A stretch of 64,000 nt of DNA from Variovorax paradoxus (GTDB lineage: Bacteria > Pseudomonadota > Gammaproteobacteria > Burkholderiales > Burkholderiaceae_C), in assembly GCF_022009635.1 (NCBI RefSeq), contig NZ_CP091716.1, forward strand, positions 5,725,501 to 5,789,500, written 5' to 3'. Positions 46,771 through 54,371 of the stretch are shown piece by piece. Made by a program: the position numbers and the translations under genes. Position 1 is the first letter of the stretch. Every line of letters starts with the position of its first letter. A model generated the notes under the pieces. It was not told where the DNA came from. It made no database searches and was given only the letters and a program-made list of their open reading frames with translations.

Positions 46771-46792
46771 GTGTATCGCTTATGCGATACAC
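46771..46792. promoter_or_regulatory. Toxin-antitoxin operator palindrome
   Basis: GTGTATCGC-TTAT-GCGATACAC, perfect 9-bp arms around 4 bp, 8 bp upstream of the antitoxin start and 6 bp from the end of modC. The position and symmetry fit autoregulation by a ribbon-helix-helix antitoxin. It also falls where the promoter must be. Confidence 0.7.
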
Positions 46793-46797
46793 GGGCG

Positions 46798-47586
46798 TCA
46801 GCCGCGCGCATCCTGCATCAGCAACCCGCGCAGCTTGCTGCGCAGCGGCGTGTCCTCGACCTCCTGCACGCCCGCGATGTCGCGCAGCGCGAAGTCGCGG
46901 CTGTCGGCGCTGTGCAGGTCGATCTCGCGCACCACCTGGCCGTCCTTGTAGACGAAGGCCACGTCGGCCAGCGCGAGCACGTCCTCGATGTCGTGCGTGA
47001 TCATCAGCACCGGAATGCCCCACTGCTTGCGCACTTGCGCGAGCTCGTTGCGCAGTTCGGTGCGCAGCATGGGGTTGAGCGCCGCGAAGGGCTCGTCGAG
47101 CAGCAGCACCTGCGGCTCGCAGGCCAGCGCGCGTGCCAGCGCCACACGCTGCTGCTGGCCGCCCGAGAGGTTGCGCGGGCGGCTGTCTGCCAACGCCGCG
47201 AGGCCGAAGCTGTCCAGCAGCGCCTGCACGCGCTCGGCATCCCTCGCGGACGGCTTGCGGCGTTGCCAGGCGGTCAGGCCGAAGCCGACGTTCTGGCGCA
47301 CCGTAAGGTGCGGGAACAGCGCGTAGTCCTGGAACAGATAGCCGATGCGGCGCTCGGGCGCGGGCACGTCGATGCCCTGCGCCGCGTCGTACAACGTGCG
47401 ACCGTCGAGCCGCACATGACCCGCGGTCGGCTGCAGCAGGCCCGCGATGGCCTGCAGCGTGAGCGACTTGCCCGCGCCGGACGGGCCGTAGAGCGCGGCA
47501 AAAGGCACGTCGGTCTGAAAGCGCACGGCCAGGTCGAAGCGGCGTGCCCCGTCCTGCACCGAGAGCTTCAGATCGACGTCGATCAT
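46798..47586 (-). CDS. modC: Molybdate ABC transporter ATPase, short form
   Basis: A 262-residue ATPase. Walker A YGPSGAGKSLT near 36, Q-loop LFQDYALFPHLT, signature NLSGGQQQRVALARAL, Walker B LLLDEPFAAL, H-loop ITHDIEDV. ModC usually has about 350 residues with a C-terminal TOBE (molybdate-sensing) domain; here it stops just after the ATPase. ATGA-type overlap with modA. Confidence 0.9.
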   Translation of the reverse strand: MIDVDLKLSVQDGARRFDLAVRFQTDVPFAALYGPSGAGKSLTLQAIAGLLQPTAGHVRLDGRTLYDAAQGIDVPAPERRIGYLFQDYALFPHLTVRQNVGFGLTAWQRRKPSARDAERVQALLDSFGLAALADSRPRNLSGGQQQRVALARALACEPQVLLLDEPFAALNPMLRTELRNELAQVRKQWGIPVLMITHDIEDVLALADVAFVYKDGQVVREIDLHSADSRDFALRDIAGVQEVEDTPLRSKLRGLLMQDARG

Positions 47587-48332
47587 GGCTTGCCGAAACC
47601 GTAGCGCGTGAGCACTTCCTGCGCGGCGGGCGTCGACAGGAACGCGATGAAGTCGCCGGCCAGCGCCTTCTGCTTGCTGTCGGCCACCACGGCGATGGGG
47701 TAGGTCACGGGCGTGTGGCCGGTGGGCGTGAAGGCGATCTTGACCTTGTCGCCGGCCACGGCCGCGTCGGTGCGGTAGACGAAGCCGGCCTCGACCTCGC
47801 CGCGGCTCACGTAGTCGAGCACCTGGCGCACGCTGTCGGCCTGCACGAACTTGGGCTCGAGCGCGGTCCACAGGTTGGCTCCGTCGAGCACCTGCTTGGT
47901 GTAGCGGCCGACCGGCACGGTCGCAACCTTGCCCACGGCGATCTTCTTGACGCTGGCGCCGCTCAGGTCCTGCAGCGTCTTCACGCCCACGGCGCCCGTG
48001 GCGGGCTCGACCAGCACCAGGCTGTTGGTGACGAAGTCCTTGCGCGTGGCGGTGTCGATGACCTTCTGCTCCACGCCGCGGTTCATGGTGTCCTGGTCGG
48101 CGCTGGCGAACACGTCCACCGGCGCGCCTTGGCCGATCTGCTGCAGCAGCACGCCCGAGGCGGCGAAGTTGAAGCGCACGGTGGCGCCCGACTTGGCGGC
48201 CTCGAACTTGGGGCCGATTTCCTTGAACGCGTCGGTCAGGCTGGCGGCGGCGGACACGGTGATCTGCTGCGCGGCGGCGGCCAGCGGCAAGGCCAGGGCG
48301 ACGACGAGGGACAAGAGACGGAACGGACGCAT
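47583..48332 (-). CDS. modA: Molybdate-binding periplasmic protein
   Basis: A 249-residue exported protein: signal peptide to LAAAAQ, then the ModA fold with TVSAAASLTDAFKEI (first anion-binding Ser), FNFAASGVLLQQIGQGAPVDVFASAD, GKVATVPVGRYTKQ, and GEVEAGFVYRTDA. AAGGAG precedes the start. It feeds molybdate to ModBC for the molybdopterin enzymes of this region. Confidence 0.95.
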   Translation of the reverse strand: MRPFRLLSLVVALALPLAAAAQQITVSAAASLTDAFKEIGPKFEAAKSGATVRFNFAASGVLLQQIGQGAPVDVFASADQDTMNRGVEQKVIDTATRKDFVTNSLVLVEPATGAVGVKTLQDLSGASVKKIAVGKVATVPVGRYTKQVLDGANLWTALEPKFVQADSVRQVLDYVSRGEVEAGFVYRTDAAVAGDKVKIAFTPTGHTPVTYPIAVVADSKQKALAGDFIAFLSTPAAQEVLTRYGFGKP

Positions 48333-48376
48333 GGCAACTCCTTATAAGAATGATGAACGACGAAGCACGGAAACAA

Positions 48377-49060
48377 TCAGCGAAGCGAAAAGAAGCGGTT
48401 CGACAGCACCAGCACGGTGATCGACAGCACGGAAGTCACGATGACCAGCAGCAGCGCGAGGTCGTCGTGCCCGGCCTGCACCGCGTCGTAGATGGCCATC
48501 GACAGGGTCTGGGTCTGCTTGGGAATGGAGCCGGCCACCATCAGCGAGGCGCCGAACTCGCCCATGGCGCGCGCGAAGGCCAGCAGCGTGCCGGCCAGGA
48601 TGCCGGGCCACGCCAGAGGCAGCGTGACGCGCAGGAAAACGGAGAACGGCGACTGCCGCAGCGTGCTGGCCGCCGCTTCGAGCGAGCGGTCCACGCCCGA
48701 GAACGCGGCGCTGGCCGACTTGAGCACCAGCGGCAGCGCCACCACGGCGGAGGCCACCACCGCGCCGTGCCAACTGAAGATGATGGTGTAGTCGAGGTGC
48801 TCGCGCAGCCACGCGCCCAGCGGGCTGCGGCGCCCGGCCGCCACCAGGATGGCATAGCCGATGACGGTGGGCGGCAGCACCAGCGGCAGCATGAACACGG
48901 CCTCCAGCACGGTGCGGCCGAAGAAGCGCTTGCGCGCGAACACCCAGCCCAGTGCCACGCCCATGACCAGCGCCAGCACGGTGGCCACGGCGGCCACCTT
49001 GAGCGACAGCACCAGGGGGAACCAGTCGGTCGAAGCGATGAGTGAATTCGTCGTGTTCAT
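48377..49060 (-). CDS. modB: Molybdate ABC transporter permease
   Basis: A 227-residue, five-helix permease with FMLPLVLPPTVIGY and the EAA coupling motif EAAASTLRQSPFSVFLRVTL followed by LPLAWPGILAGTLLAFARAMGEFG. The order modB-modA-modC differs from the modABC order of E. coli. A ModE box lies about 75 bp upstream. Confidence 0.93.
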   Translation of the reverse strand: MNTTNSLIASTDWFPLVLSLKVAAVATVLALVMGVALGWVFARKRFFGRTVLEAVFMLPLVLPPTVIGYAILVAAGRRSPLGAWLREHLDYTIIFSWHGAVVASAVVALPLVLKSASAAFSGVDRSLEAAASTLRQSPFSVFLRVTLPLAWPGILAGTLLAFARAMGEFGASLMVAGSIPKQTQTLSMAIYDAVQAGHDDLALLLVIVTSVLSITVLVLSNRFFSLR

Positions 49061-49131
49061 TGAAATACGGCGGCGATTGTTACACGCTGAGCCCTAAGGT
49101 TCTCACGGGGGTGCGCAAACCGATGAGTCTT

Positions 49132-49152
49132 CATATACTGGCGGATATAGCG
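49132..49152 (-). promoter_or_regulatory. ModE box upstream of modBAC
   Basis: On the minus strand: CGCTATAT-N7-TATATG. The E. coli modA operator is CGTTATAT-N7-TACATAACG, so spacing and half-sites agree; the right half lacks the closing CG. It lies 72-92 bp before modB, with the candidate regulator gene at 50.5 kb. Molybdate-loaded ModE would repress transport. Confidence 0.75.
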
Positions 49153-49170
49153 TTGGACACCCTGGAACCC

Positions 49171-49410
49171 ATGCGCCCATCCGCCCACGACACCGTTGTC
49201 CGTTCGATCTCCGGCAGGCCGGAGCTTCGCCACGTGACGCAGGTGCAGGAGTGGCGCATCGAGCGCGCCATGGACGCCGCCGGCTTCGTGCTGTCCATCA
49301 CCGCGCCCGACGGCGAAAGCCAGTCTTTCCTGGTGGCCGAGGCCGACGCCAACGACATCGGCGAAGTATTGCGCCGCAAGGCGGTGTACGCCGACCGCCT
49401 GGGACAGTGA
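49171..49410 (+). CDS. Small conserved-looking hypothetical protein
   Basis: A 79-residue protein (or 95 from an ATG at 49123). The body QEWRIERAMDAAGFVLSITA then FLVAEADANDIGEVLRRKAVYADRLG looks like an alpha/beta fold with good codon bias. I prefer the inner start because the outer one runs through the ModE box. No family recognised. Six bases separate it from the nitroreductase gene. Confidence 0.55.
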   Translation: MRPSAHDTVVRSISGRPELRHVTQVQEWRIERAMDAAGFVLSITAPDGESQSFLVAEADANDIGEVLRRKAVYADRLGQ

Positions 49411-49415
49411 CTCGC

Positions 49416-50087
49416 ATGTGGCGGCACATGACGGGTGCGGAACGCATCCTCGAGGTGCTTTTGACGCGGCGTTCCGTGTCGCCGCGCAGGCTGCAGCCAC
49501 CCGCCCCCAACCCCGATGAACTCGACGGCATCCTGCAGGCCGGCCTGCGCGCGCCCGACCACGGCGGGCTGCATCCGTGGCGCGTGATCGAGTTCCGCCC
49601 ACAGAACCGCGAGGCGCTGGCCTGGTGCTTCGAGCAGGAAAAGCTGCGGCGCGATCCGCTCGCCAGCGCGGCCGACCTCAAGAAGGCGCGCGAGCACGCC
49701 ACCCGCCCGCCTCTGCTGCTGGGCTTCGTGGTGTCGCCGCGCGAGCGCAGCAAGATCCCGGCGCGCGAGCAGTGGCTCAGTGCCGGCGCGGCGCTGGGCA
49801 ACATGCTGAGCGCCGCGCACCAGCTGGGCTACGGCGCCATCGTGCTGAGCGGCGAGCGCTGCTTCGACGAGACGCTTTCGCGCCAGGTGGGCGTGCTGCC
49901 GGGCGAGTACCTGGCGGGCTTCATCAGCATCGGCAGCATCAAGGAAGCGCCGCCGCCGGCGCGCGAGTTGCTGTCGCAGAGCGTGTGGTCGTGCTGGCAG
50001 GGAGACGCCTCGCCGCCCGCGCTGCCGGCGGCGGACGCGGCGCCCGATCAGCCCATCCTGTCGTCGGAGCGCGTGCTCGGCAATTGA
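49416..50087 (+). CDS. Nitroreductase family protein (YdjA-like)
   Basis: A 223-residue flavin enzyme: ILEVLLTRRSVSPRRL at the N-terminus (FMN phosphate contacts), LRAPDHGGLHPWRVIEF, EQWLSAGAALGNMLSAAHQLGYG and YLAGFISIGS. This is the YdjA/TdsD branch of NAD(P)H-dependent nitroreductases. Start at 49416 or 49428. The 3' end overlaps the convergent trmO gene by 40 bp. Confidence 0.85.
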   Translation: MWRHMTGAERILEVLLTRRSVSPRRLQPPAPNPDELDGILQAGLRAPDHGGLHPWRVIEFRPQNREALAWCFEQEKLRRDPLASAADLKKAREHATRPPLLLGFVVSPRERSKIPAREQWLSAGAALGNMLSAAHQLGYGAIVLSGERCFDETLSRQVGVLPGEYLAGFISIGSIKEAPPPARELLSQSVWSCWQGDASPPALPAADAAPDQPILSSERVLGN

Positions 50088-50545
50088 TCGAGCCGGGCGC
50101 CGAACCAGCCGACGCGTTCGGTCTCGCGCACGTCGAACCTGGGCACGTAAGGCTTGATGTCGAGCACGGGCGTGCCGTCCATCATGTCGTTGCCGCTGAA
50201 GTGCAGCGTGGTGCCGTCCACCGACAGCAGCCGCACGATCGACAGGCCCAGTCGGTTCGGCCGCGCGGGCGCGCGCGTGGCGAAGACGCCGTGCGAGGCG
50301 TTGTCGAGAAAGGGCACCACCTCCAGCCGCTCGTGCGCGCACTGGTGCAGGTGGGTGACGAGGATCAAGTAGTCGAAGCCCTCGATGTCGCGCAGGCCCG
50401 GCGCGAACTCGGCGAAGACTTCGAGGCGACCCGGTTCGCCGGGCGCGCCGGCCGTCTGGATCGGCATGCCGGCGGCTTCGGTGAAGCGGCTGCGCACCAC
50501 GCCGACCGGGCGGCAGACGACGGGCTCCAGGGCTTCGGGCTTCAT
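50048..50545 (-). CDS. trmO: tRNA N6-threonylcarbamoyladenosine methyltransferase TrmO
   Basis: A 165-residue single-domain TsaA/TrmO protein (also yaeB/virR), using SAM to methylate t6A37 in tRNA-Thr. Signatures: VGVVRSRFTEAAGMPIQTAG, FDYLILVTHLH, VFATRAPARPNRLGLSIV and LDIKPYVPRFD. It lacks the extra C-terminal domain of longer forms. It overlaps the modE-like gene by 4 bp. Confidence 0.88.
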   Translation of the reverse strand: MKPEALEPVVCRPVGVVRSRFTEAAGMPIQTAGAPGEPGRLEVFAEFAPGLRDIEGFDYLILVTHLHQCAHERLEVVPFLDNASHGVFATRAPARPNRLGLSIVRLLSVDGTTLHFSGNDMMDGTPVLDIKPYVPRFDVRETERVGWFGARLDQLPSTRSDDRMG

Positions 50546-50889
50546 GGCGCGAGCAGGCGGGTGAGCGCGCGGATGTCGGCCGCCGCGGCCAGCCGCGCGG
50601 CGTTTTCGATGGCGCGGTAGTGCTTGACGATGTCTTCGCCGACCTGCGTGAGCGCGGTGCCGCCGCCGCGCGAACCGCCGGCGGCCGTGTTCACTGCGGG
50701 CGAGGCCAGCGCCTGGTTCATTTCGTCGATCAGCATCCAGGCGCGGCGGTACGACATGCCGAGCAGGCGGGCCGCCGCCGAGATCGACCCCGTCTCGGCC
50801 ACGGCTTCGAGCACCGCGATCTTGCCGGGGCCGATGGCGATGGCGTCGTCCCGGTAGATGCGCAGGCGGAACTGGACTTTGGATTTCAT
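50542..50889 (-). CDS. modE: ModE-like regulator, DNA-binding domain only
   Basis: A 115-residue LysR-type winged helix of the ModE group: VLEAVAETGSISAAARLLGM, SYRRAWMLIDEMN, AAGGSRGGGTALTQVGEDIV. The molybdate-binding di-domain (two TOBE/Mop modules) found in E. coli ModE is absent. It probably controls modBAC through the ModE box; how it would sense molybdate is unclear. The start at 50889 is preceded by a further in-frame ATG at 50958. Confidence 0.85.
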   Translation of the reverse strand: MKSKVQFRLRIYRDDAIAIGPGKIAVLEAVAETGSISAAARLLGMSYRRAWMLIDEMNQALASPAVNTAAGGSRGGGTALTQVGEDIVKHYRAIENAARLAAAADIRALTRLLAP

Positions 50890-51001
50890 GTTGGCGCGAA
50901 GCGTAAACCAATGCGGGCCGTCATTGTCCGCCCGCGGCGGGCCACCGGCGTCATGCAAGAATGAATACGACGCCCCTGCCCTGGAAAAACGAGGAGTTCA
51001 C

Positions 51002-51580
51002 GTGAAAGACCGCAAACTGTTCCTGCCCTCGAAGCGGCCTTGCCGCGCCGCTGCCGCTGTCGTCGTCATGGCGATCGCGATGCTCGGCGGCTGTGCCACC
51101 GGCTCGCCTCCCGCGGCGCCTGCCGTGGCTGCTGCGGCCACTGCCAGCGAAGGCATCTCGCCTTCATTCACCGTCTCGGGCGCCGTCGGCAAGCGGGCGA
51201 GCTTCGACCTCGCGGCGCTGCAGGCGCTGCCCGTCGCCACGCTGACGGTCGGCGCGAACAGCTACACCGGCGTGAGCCTGTGGGCCCTGCTGAACGATGC
51301 GTCGGTGGGCCTGAAGCCCGACACCGCGGTGCGCAACCCTGTGCTCTCGATGTACGCGGTGCTGGTCGGCAGCGACGGCTACCGCGCGGTGGTCTCGCTG
51401 GCGGAGATCGCACCCGAATCCGGCAACCGCATGGCGCTGGTCGCCTACAGCCTCAACGGCGCGCCGCTGGGCCGCAACGGCATGGCCCGGCTGGTGATGG
51501 CCGGCGACGTGAAGCCGGGCCGTTCGGTCGCCCGGCTGGCCGCGATCGAGGTGTTCGCGGCGCAGCCTTCGGGCCGTTGA
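51002..51580 (+). CDS. Lipoprotein with oxidoreductase molybdopterin-type domain
   Basis: A 192-residue lipoprotein: GTG start after CGAGGAG, signal with lipobox MLGGC, then a short domain (FTVSGAVGKRASFDLAALQAL, TGVSLWALLND, YRAVVSLAEIAPE, GMARLVMAGDVKPGRSV) like the fold of sulfite-oxidase-family molybdopterin-binding proteins. It is far too short for a full enzyme and the cofactor Cys is not visible. Divergent from modE. Possibly a non-catalytic relative. Confidence 0.7.
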   Translation: MKDRKLFLPSKRPCRAAAAVVVMAIAMLGGCATGSPPAAPAVAAAATASEGISPSFTVSGAVGKRASFDLAALQALPVATLTVGANSYTGVSLWALLNDASVGLKPDTAVRNPVLSMYAVLVGSDGYRAVVSLAEIAPESGNRMALVAYSLNGAPLGRNGMARLVMAGDVKPGRSVARLAAIEVFAAQPSGR

Positions 51581-51596
51581 TCGATTGGCCGGGCGG

Positions 51597-53294
51597 TCAG
51601 TTGAAGAACTTGGCCGCGCTCATCAGCGTCTTGTAGACGCCCCAGGCCAGCGGAATGCCCACAGCCACCCAGGCCAGCGCCACCACCAGCGGGCTCACCG
51701 TGTCGGCGCGGCCCGAGCCGCTGCCCACTTCGGCGGCCGAGGCCTTCTCGTGCGCCAGCTTCTTCTCGACGGCCAGTTCGGCGTCGGTCATGAAGTGCTT
51801 GTCGGCCACCGGTCGCACCAGCAGGTTGGCGATGAAGCCGATCACCAGCATGCCCACCAGGATGTACATGGTCTGGTTGTAGACCTGCTCGCGCGGCAGG
51901 CCCAGGCCCAGTTGGTATTCGCGCATGTAGTTCACCACCACCGGGCCCAGGATGCCCGCAGTGGCCCATGCCGTGAGCAGGCGGCCATGGATGGCGCCCA
52001 CGAACTGCGTGCCGAACAGGTCGGCCAGATAGGCCGGCACCGTGGCGAAGCCGCCGCCGTACATCGACACGATCACGCAGCAGGCGCCCACGAACAGCAG
52101 CTTGCTGCCCGCGCCGGCCGACGAGGGAATGCTCGCGTACAGCACGGCGCCGAGCACGAAGAACACCGTGTAGGTGAGCTTGCGGCCCAGCTTGTCCGAC
52201 AGACTCGCCCACACGAAGCGCCCGCCGATGTTGAACAGCGACAGCAGCGCCGTGAAGCCGCCCGCCACCACCGCGATGGCTGCCAGCTGCGTCTTGTCGA
52301 GCTGGCCGTACTTGGCCGGCAGGTCGATCAGCGCGCCGCCGAACACTTCCTGCAGCATGGGCGAAGCCATGCCGATCACGCCGATGCCCGCGCTCACGTT
52401 CATGCACAGCACCAGCCACACGAGCCAGAACTGGGGAATGCCCCAGACCTTCTTCACGTGCACGTGGCGCTGGGTGATCATGGTGTTGCTGGTCTGCGCC
52501 GGGGGCGGCGTCCAGCCTTCGGGCTTCCAGCCCGAGGGCGGCACGCGGTAGCCCAGCGCGCCGGCCATCATGAAGACGAAGTAGCCGAGGGCCATGACCA
52601 CGAAGGTCTGCATCACGCCCACGTCGGTGGCGGTGGAGAAGCGCTTCATCAGGTCGACCGCCAGCGGCGAGCCGATCATCGCGCCGCCGCCGAAGCCCAT
52701 GATGGCCATGCCGGTCGCCATGCCGCGCCGGTCAGGGAACCACTTGATCAGCGTGCTCACCGGAGAGATGTAGCCCAGGCCGAGCCCGATGCCGCCGATC
52801 ACGCCGGAGCCGAGGATCATCAGCCAGAACTGGTGCAGGTGGATGCCCAGTGCCGACAACAGCATGCCGCCGCACCAGCACAGCGCCGACACCACGCCAG
52901 CCTTGCGCGGGCCCGCGCGTTCGAGCCAGCCGCCCCACAGGGCCGCCGAGCAGCCGAGGAAGACGAAGAACAGCGTGTACATCCAGCCCAGCGTGGCCAC
53001 GCGCCAGTCGCAGTTGGTGGCAAACAGCTCCGCGAAGAAGCTCATGTCCTTGGCGCAGGCCTGCGCGCCGGTGCCGGCCGTGCCCAGCGCCTTGGACAAG
53101 GGCAGCCAGAACACCGAGAAGCCATAGGCCATGCCGATGCAAAGGTGGATGGCCAGTGCGGCCGGGGGTACCAGCCAGCGGTTGAAACCGGGGCCCGCGA
53201 TGATGCGTTCTTTTTCCAGGAAGCCGGGTTGCTGTTGCACTCCGCTTCCGCCGATGCGATCTCCCTCGAGAACGCCTGCAGATGAGCCTGCCAT
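51597..53294 (-). CDS. oxlT: Oxalate/formate antiporter, MFS
   Basis: A 565-residue MFS carrier of the OxlT group. N-terminal cytoplasmic segment to ~35, then about 12 helices, with IHLCIGMAYGFSVFWLPLSK as first helix, WFPDRRGMATGMAIMGFGGG in the OxlT motif loop, and ASLSDKLGRK before helix 8. AAGGAG precedes the ATG. It would exchange oxalate for formate, or formate with another acid, which suits the adjacent formate oxidation genes. Substrate inferred. Confidence 0.85.
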   Translation of the reverse strand: MAGSSAGVLEGDRIGGSGVQQQPGFLEKERIIAGPGFNRWLVPPAALAIHLCIGMAYGFSVFWLPLSKALGTAGTGAQACAKDMSFFAELFATNCDWRVATLGWMYTLFFVFLGCSAALWGGWLERAGPRKAGVVSALCWCGGMLLSALGIHLHQFWLMILGSGVIGGIGLGLGYISPVSTLIKWFPDRRGMATGMAIMGFGGGAMIGSPLAVDLMKRFSTATDVGVMQTFVVMALGYFVFMMAGALGYRVPPSGWKPEGWTPPPAQTSNTMITQRHVHVKKVWGIPQFWLVWLVLCMNVSAGIGVIGMASPMLQEVFGGALIDLPAKYGQLDKTQLAAIAVVAGGFTALLSLFNIGGRFVWASLSDKLGRKLTYTVFFVLGAVLYASIPSSAGAGSKLLFVGACCVIVSMYGGGFATVPAYLADLFGTQFVGAIHGRLLTAWATAGILGPVVVNYMREYQLGLGLPREQVYNQTMYILVGMLVIGFIANLLVRPVADKHFMTDAELAVEKKLAHEKASAAEVGSGSGRADTVSPLVVALAWVAVGIPLAWGVYKTLMSAAKFFN

Positions 53295-53368
53295 ATTTCT
53301 CCTTGTACGCCGGATGTGTAATTTGTTGCCGAATCCGGGCCGCGGAGTGTGAGTGAGCGCTTCATGCG

Positions 53369-53402
53369 CCGTCAAATTCGATCAGCGCATGGCCCGATTC
53401 AA
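53369..53402 (-). promoter_or_regulatory. Shared formate/oxalate regulon motif, copy 2
   Basis: Same 34-bp block as 46076-46109, 75 bp upstream of oxlT and 20 bp past the end of the LysR gene. It is the only other copy that I found by eye. Likely a binding site of that LysR protein. Confidence 0.65.
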
Positions 53403-53421
53403 GTTTTGAATGAGTGCGGCG

Positions 53422-54369
53422 CTAGGTGCCGCCGAGCGTCCCGCTGTGCTGCTGCACCTGCGCCTGCCACTCGGGTGTCCGCAGGAACGCCAGCGCGGCG
53501 TCGAGCGCGCGCGAGCTTCGCACGCCGTCCTGCGTCATGAAGCCGATGGGCGTGCGCACTTCGGGCGACACCAGCGGCAGCGCCTCCAGCTCGCGGTGGC
53601 TGCGCACCGCCGCCACCATCGCGCCCGGCAGCACGCTGCTGACCGTGCCCACGCTCACGGCCAGCGCGAGCGCCAGCACCGAGTTGGTCTCGATGGCCGG
53701 CGCCACCGGCACGCCGGCTTCGCGCAGCGCCTGGTCGATGATGGCGCGGTTGTGCATGTCGGGCGTGAGCAGGCACAGCGGCAGCTGGCCGGCCTCGGCC
53801 CAGGGCATGGGCTTGCCGATGCGCAGTTGGTCGGCCGACGCCTTCTTCGCGCGCCGCAGCAGGAAGTAATGCTCGATGCTCTGCGGCCAGGCCGAGAGCT
53901 TGATGCCCGGCAGGTGCATGCGCTCGGTGTAGCCGAGCGCGAGGTCGACCGACAGGCTCTCCAGGCCCGTTTCCAGCTCCTGCGAGCTCATCGACAGCAC
54001 CGCGGGCACGATGCCCGGATGCCGCTGCTGCAGCATGGCCGCGAAGCGCGACAGCATCGGAATGGCCGTGGGCACGGCCGCCATGCGCAAGCGCCCGTGC
54101 GGGTCGCCCTCTTCGCTGCGCAGCTCCTGCAGCAGCACCTCGTTGTCGCGCAGCATGCGCTGCGCGGTGGCCAGCACGCGTTCGCCTTCGTGCGTGAGGC
54201 CCACGTACACCCGCGCGCGCTTGACGATGACGACGCCGAACTCGCTCTCCAGCGCGCGCAGCGCGTTGGACAACGCCGGCTGGGTGATGTGGCAGGCCTG
54301 CGCGGCGCGGCCGAAATGCTTGTGCTCGCTCAGCGCGACCAGATAGCGCATCGAAGCGAGCAGGTTCAT
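53422..54369 (-). CDS. LysR regulator next to oxlT
   Basis: A 315-residue LysR protein: winged helix YLVALSEHKHFGRAAQACHI, TQPALSNALRALESEFGV, then a sensing domain with LGYTERM and LPLCLLTPDMHNR. The type (short N-terminus MNLLASMRYL) resembles regulators placed beside formate dehydrogenase or oxalate genes. It starts 3 bp after mrp and probably shares its transcript. Proposed to act at the two shared motifs. Confidence 0.88.
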   Translation of the reverse strand: MNLLASMRYLVALSEHKHFGRAAQACHITQPALSNALRALESEFGVVIVKRARVYVGLTHEGERVLATAQRMLRDNEVLLQELRSEEGDPHGRLRMAAVPTAIPMLSRFAAMLQQRHPGIVPAVLSMSSQELETGLESLSVDLALGYTERMHLPGIKLSAWPQSIEHYFLLRRAKKASADQLRIGKPMPWAEAGQLPLCLLTPDMHNRAIIDQALREAGVPVAPAIETNSVLALALAVSVGTVSSVLPGAMVAAVRSHRELEALPLVSPEVRTPIGFMTQDGVRSSRALDAALAFLRTPEWQAQVQQHSGTLGGT

Positions 54370-54371
54370 GC

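Noticed and set aside
49042..49170. Longer N-termini for the small gene at 49171
   Set aside because: They would translate the modB promoter and ModE box, and no ribosome site precedes either ATG.
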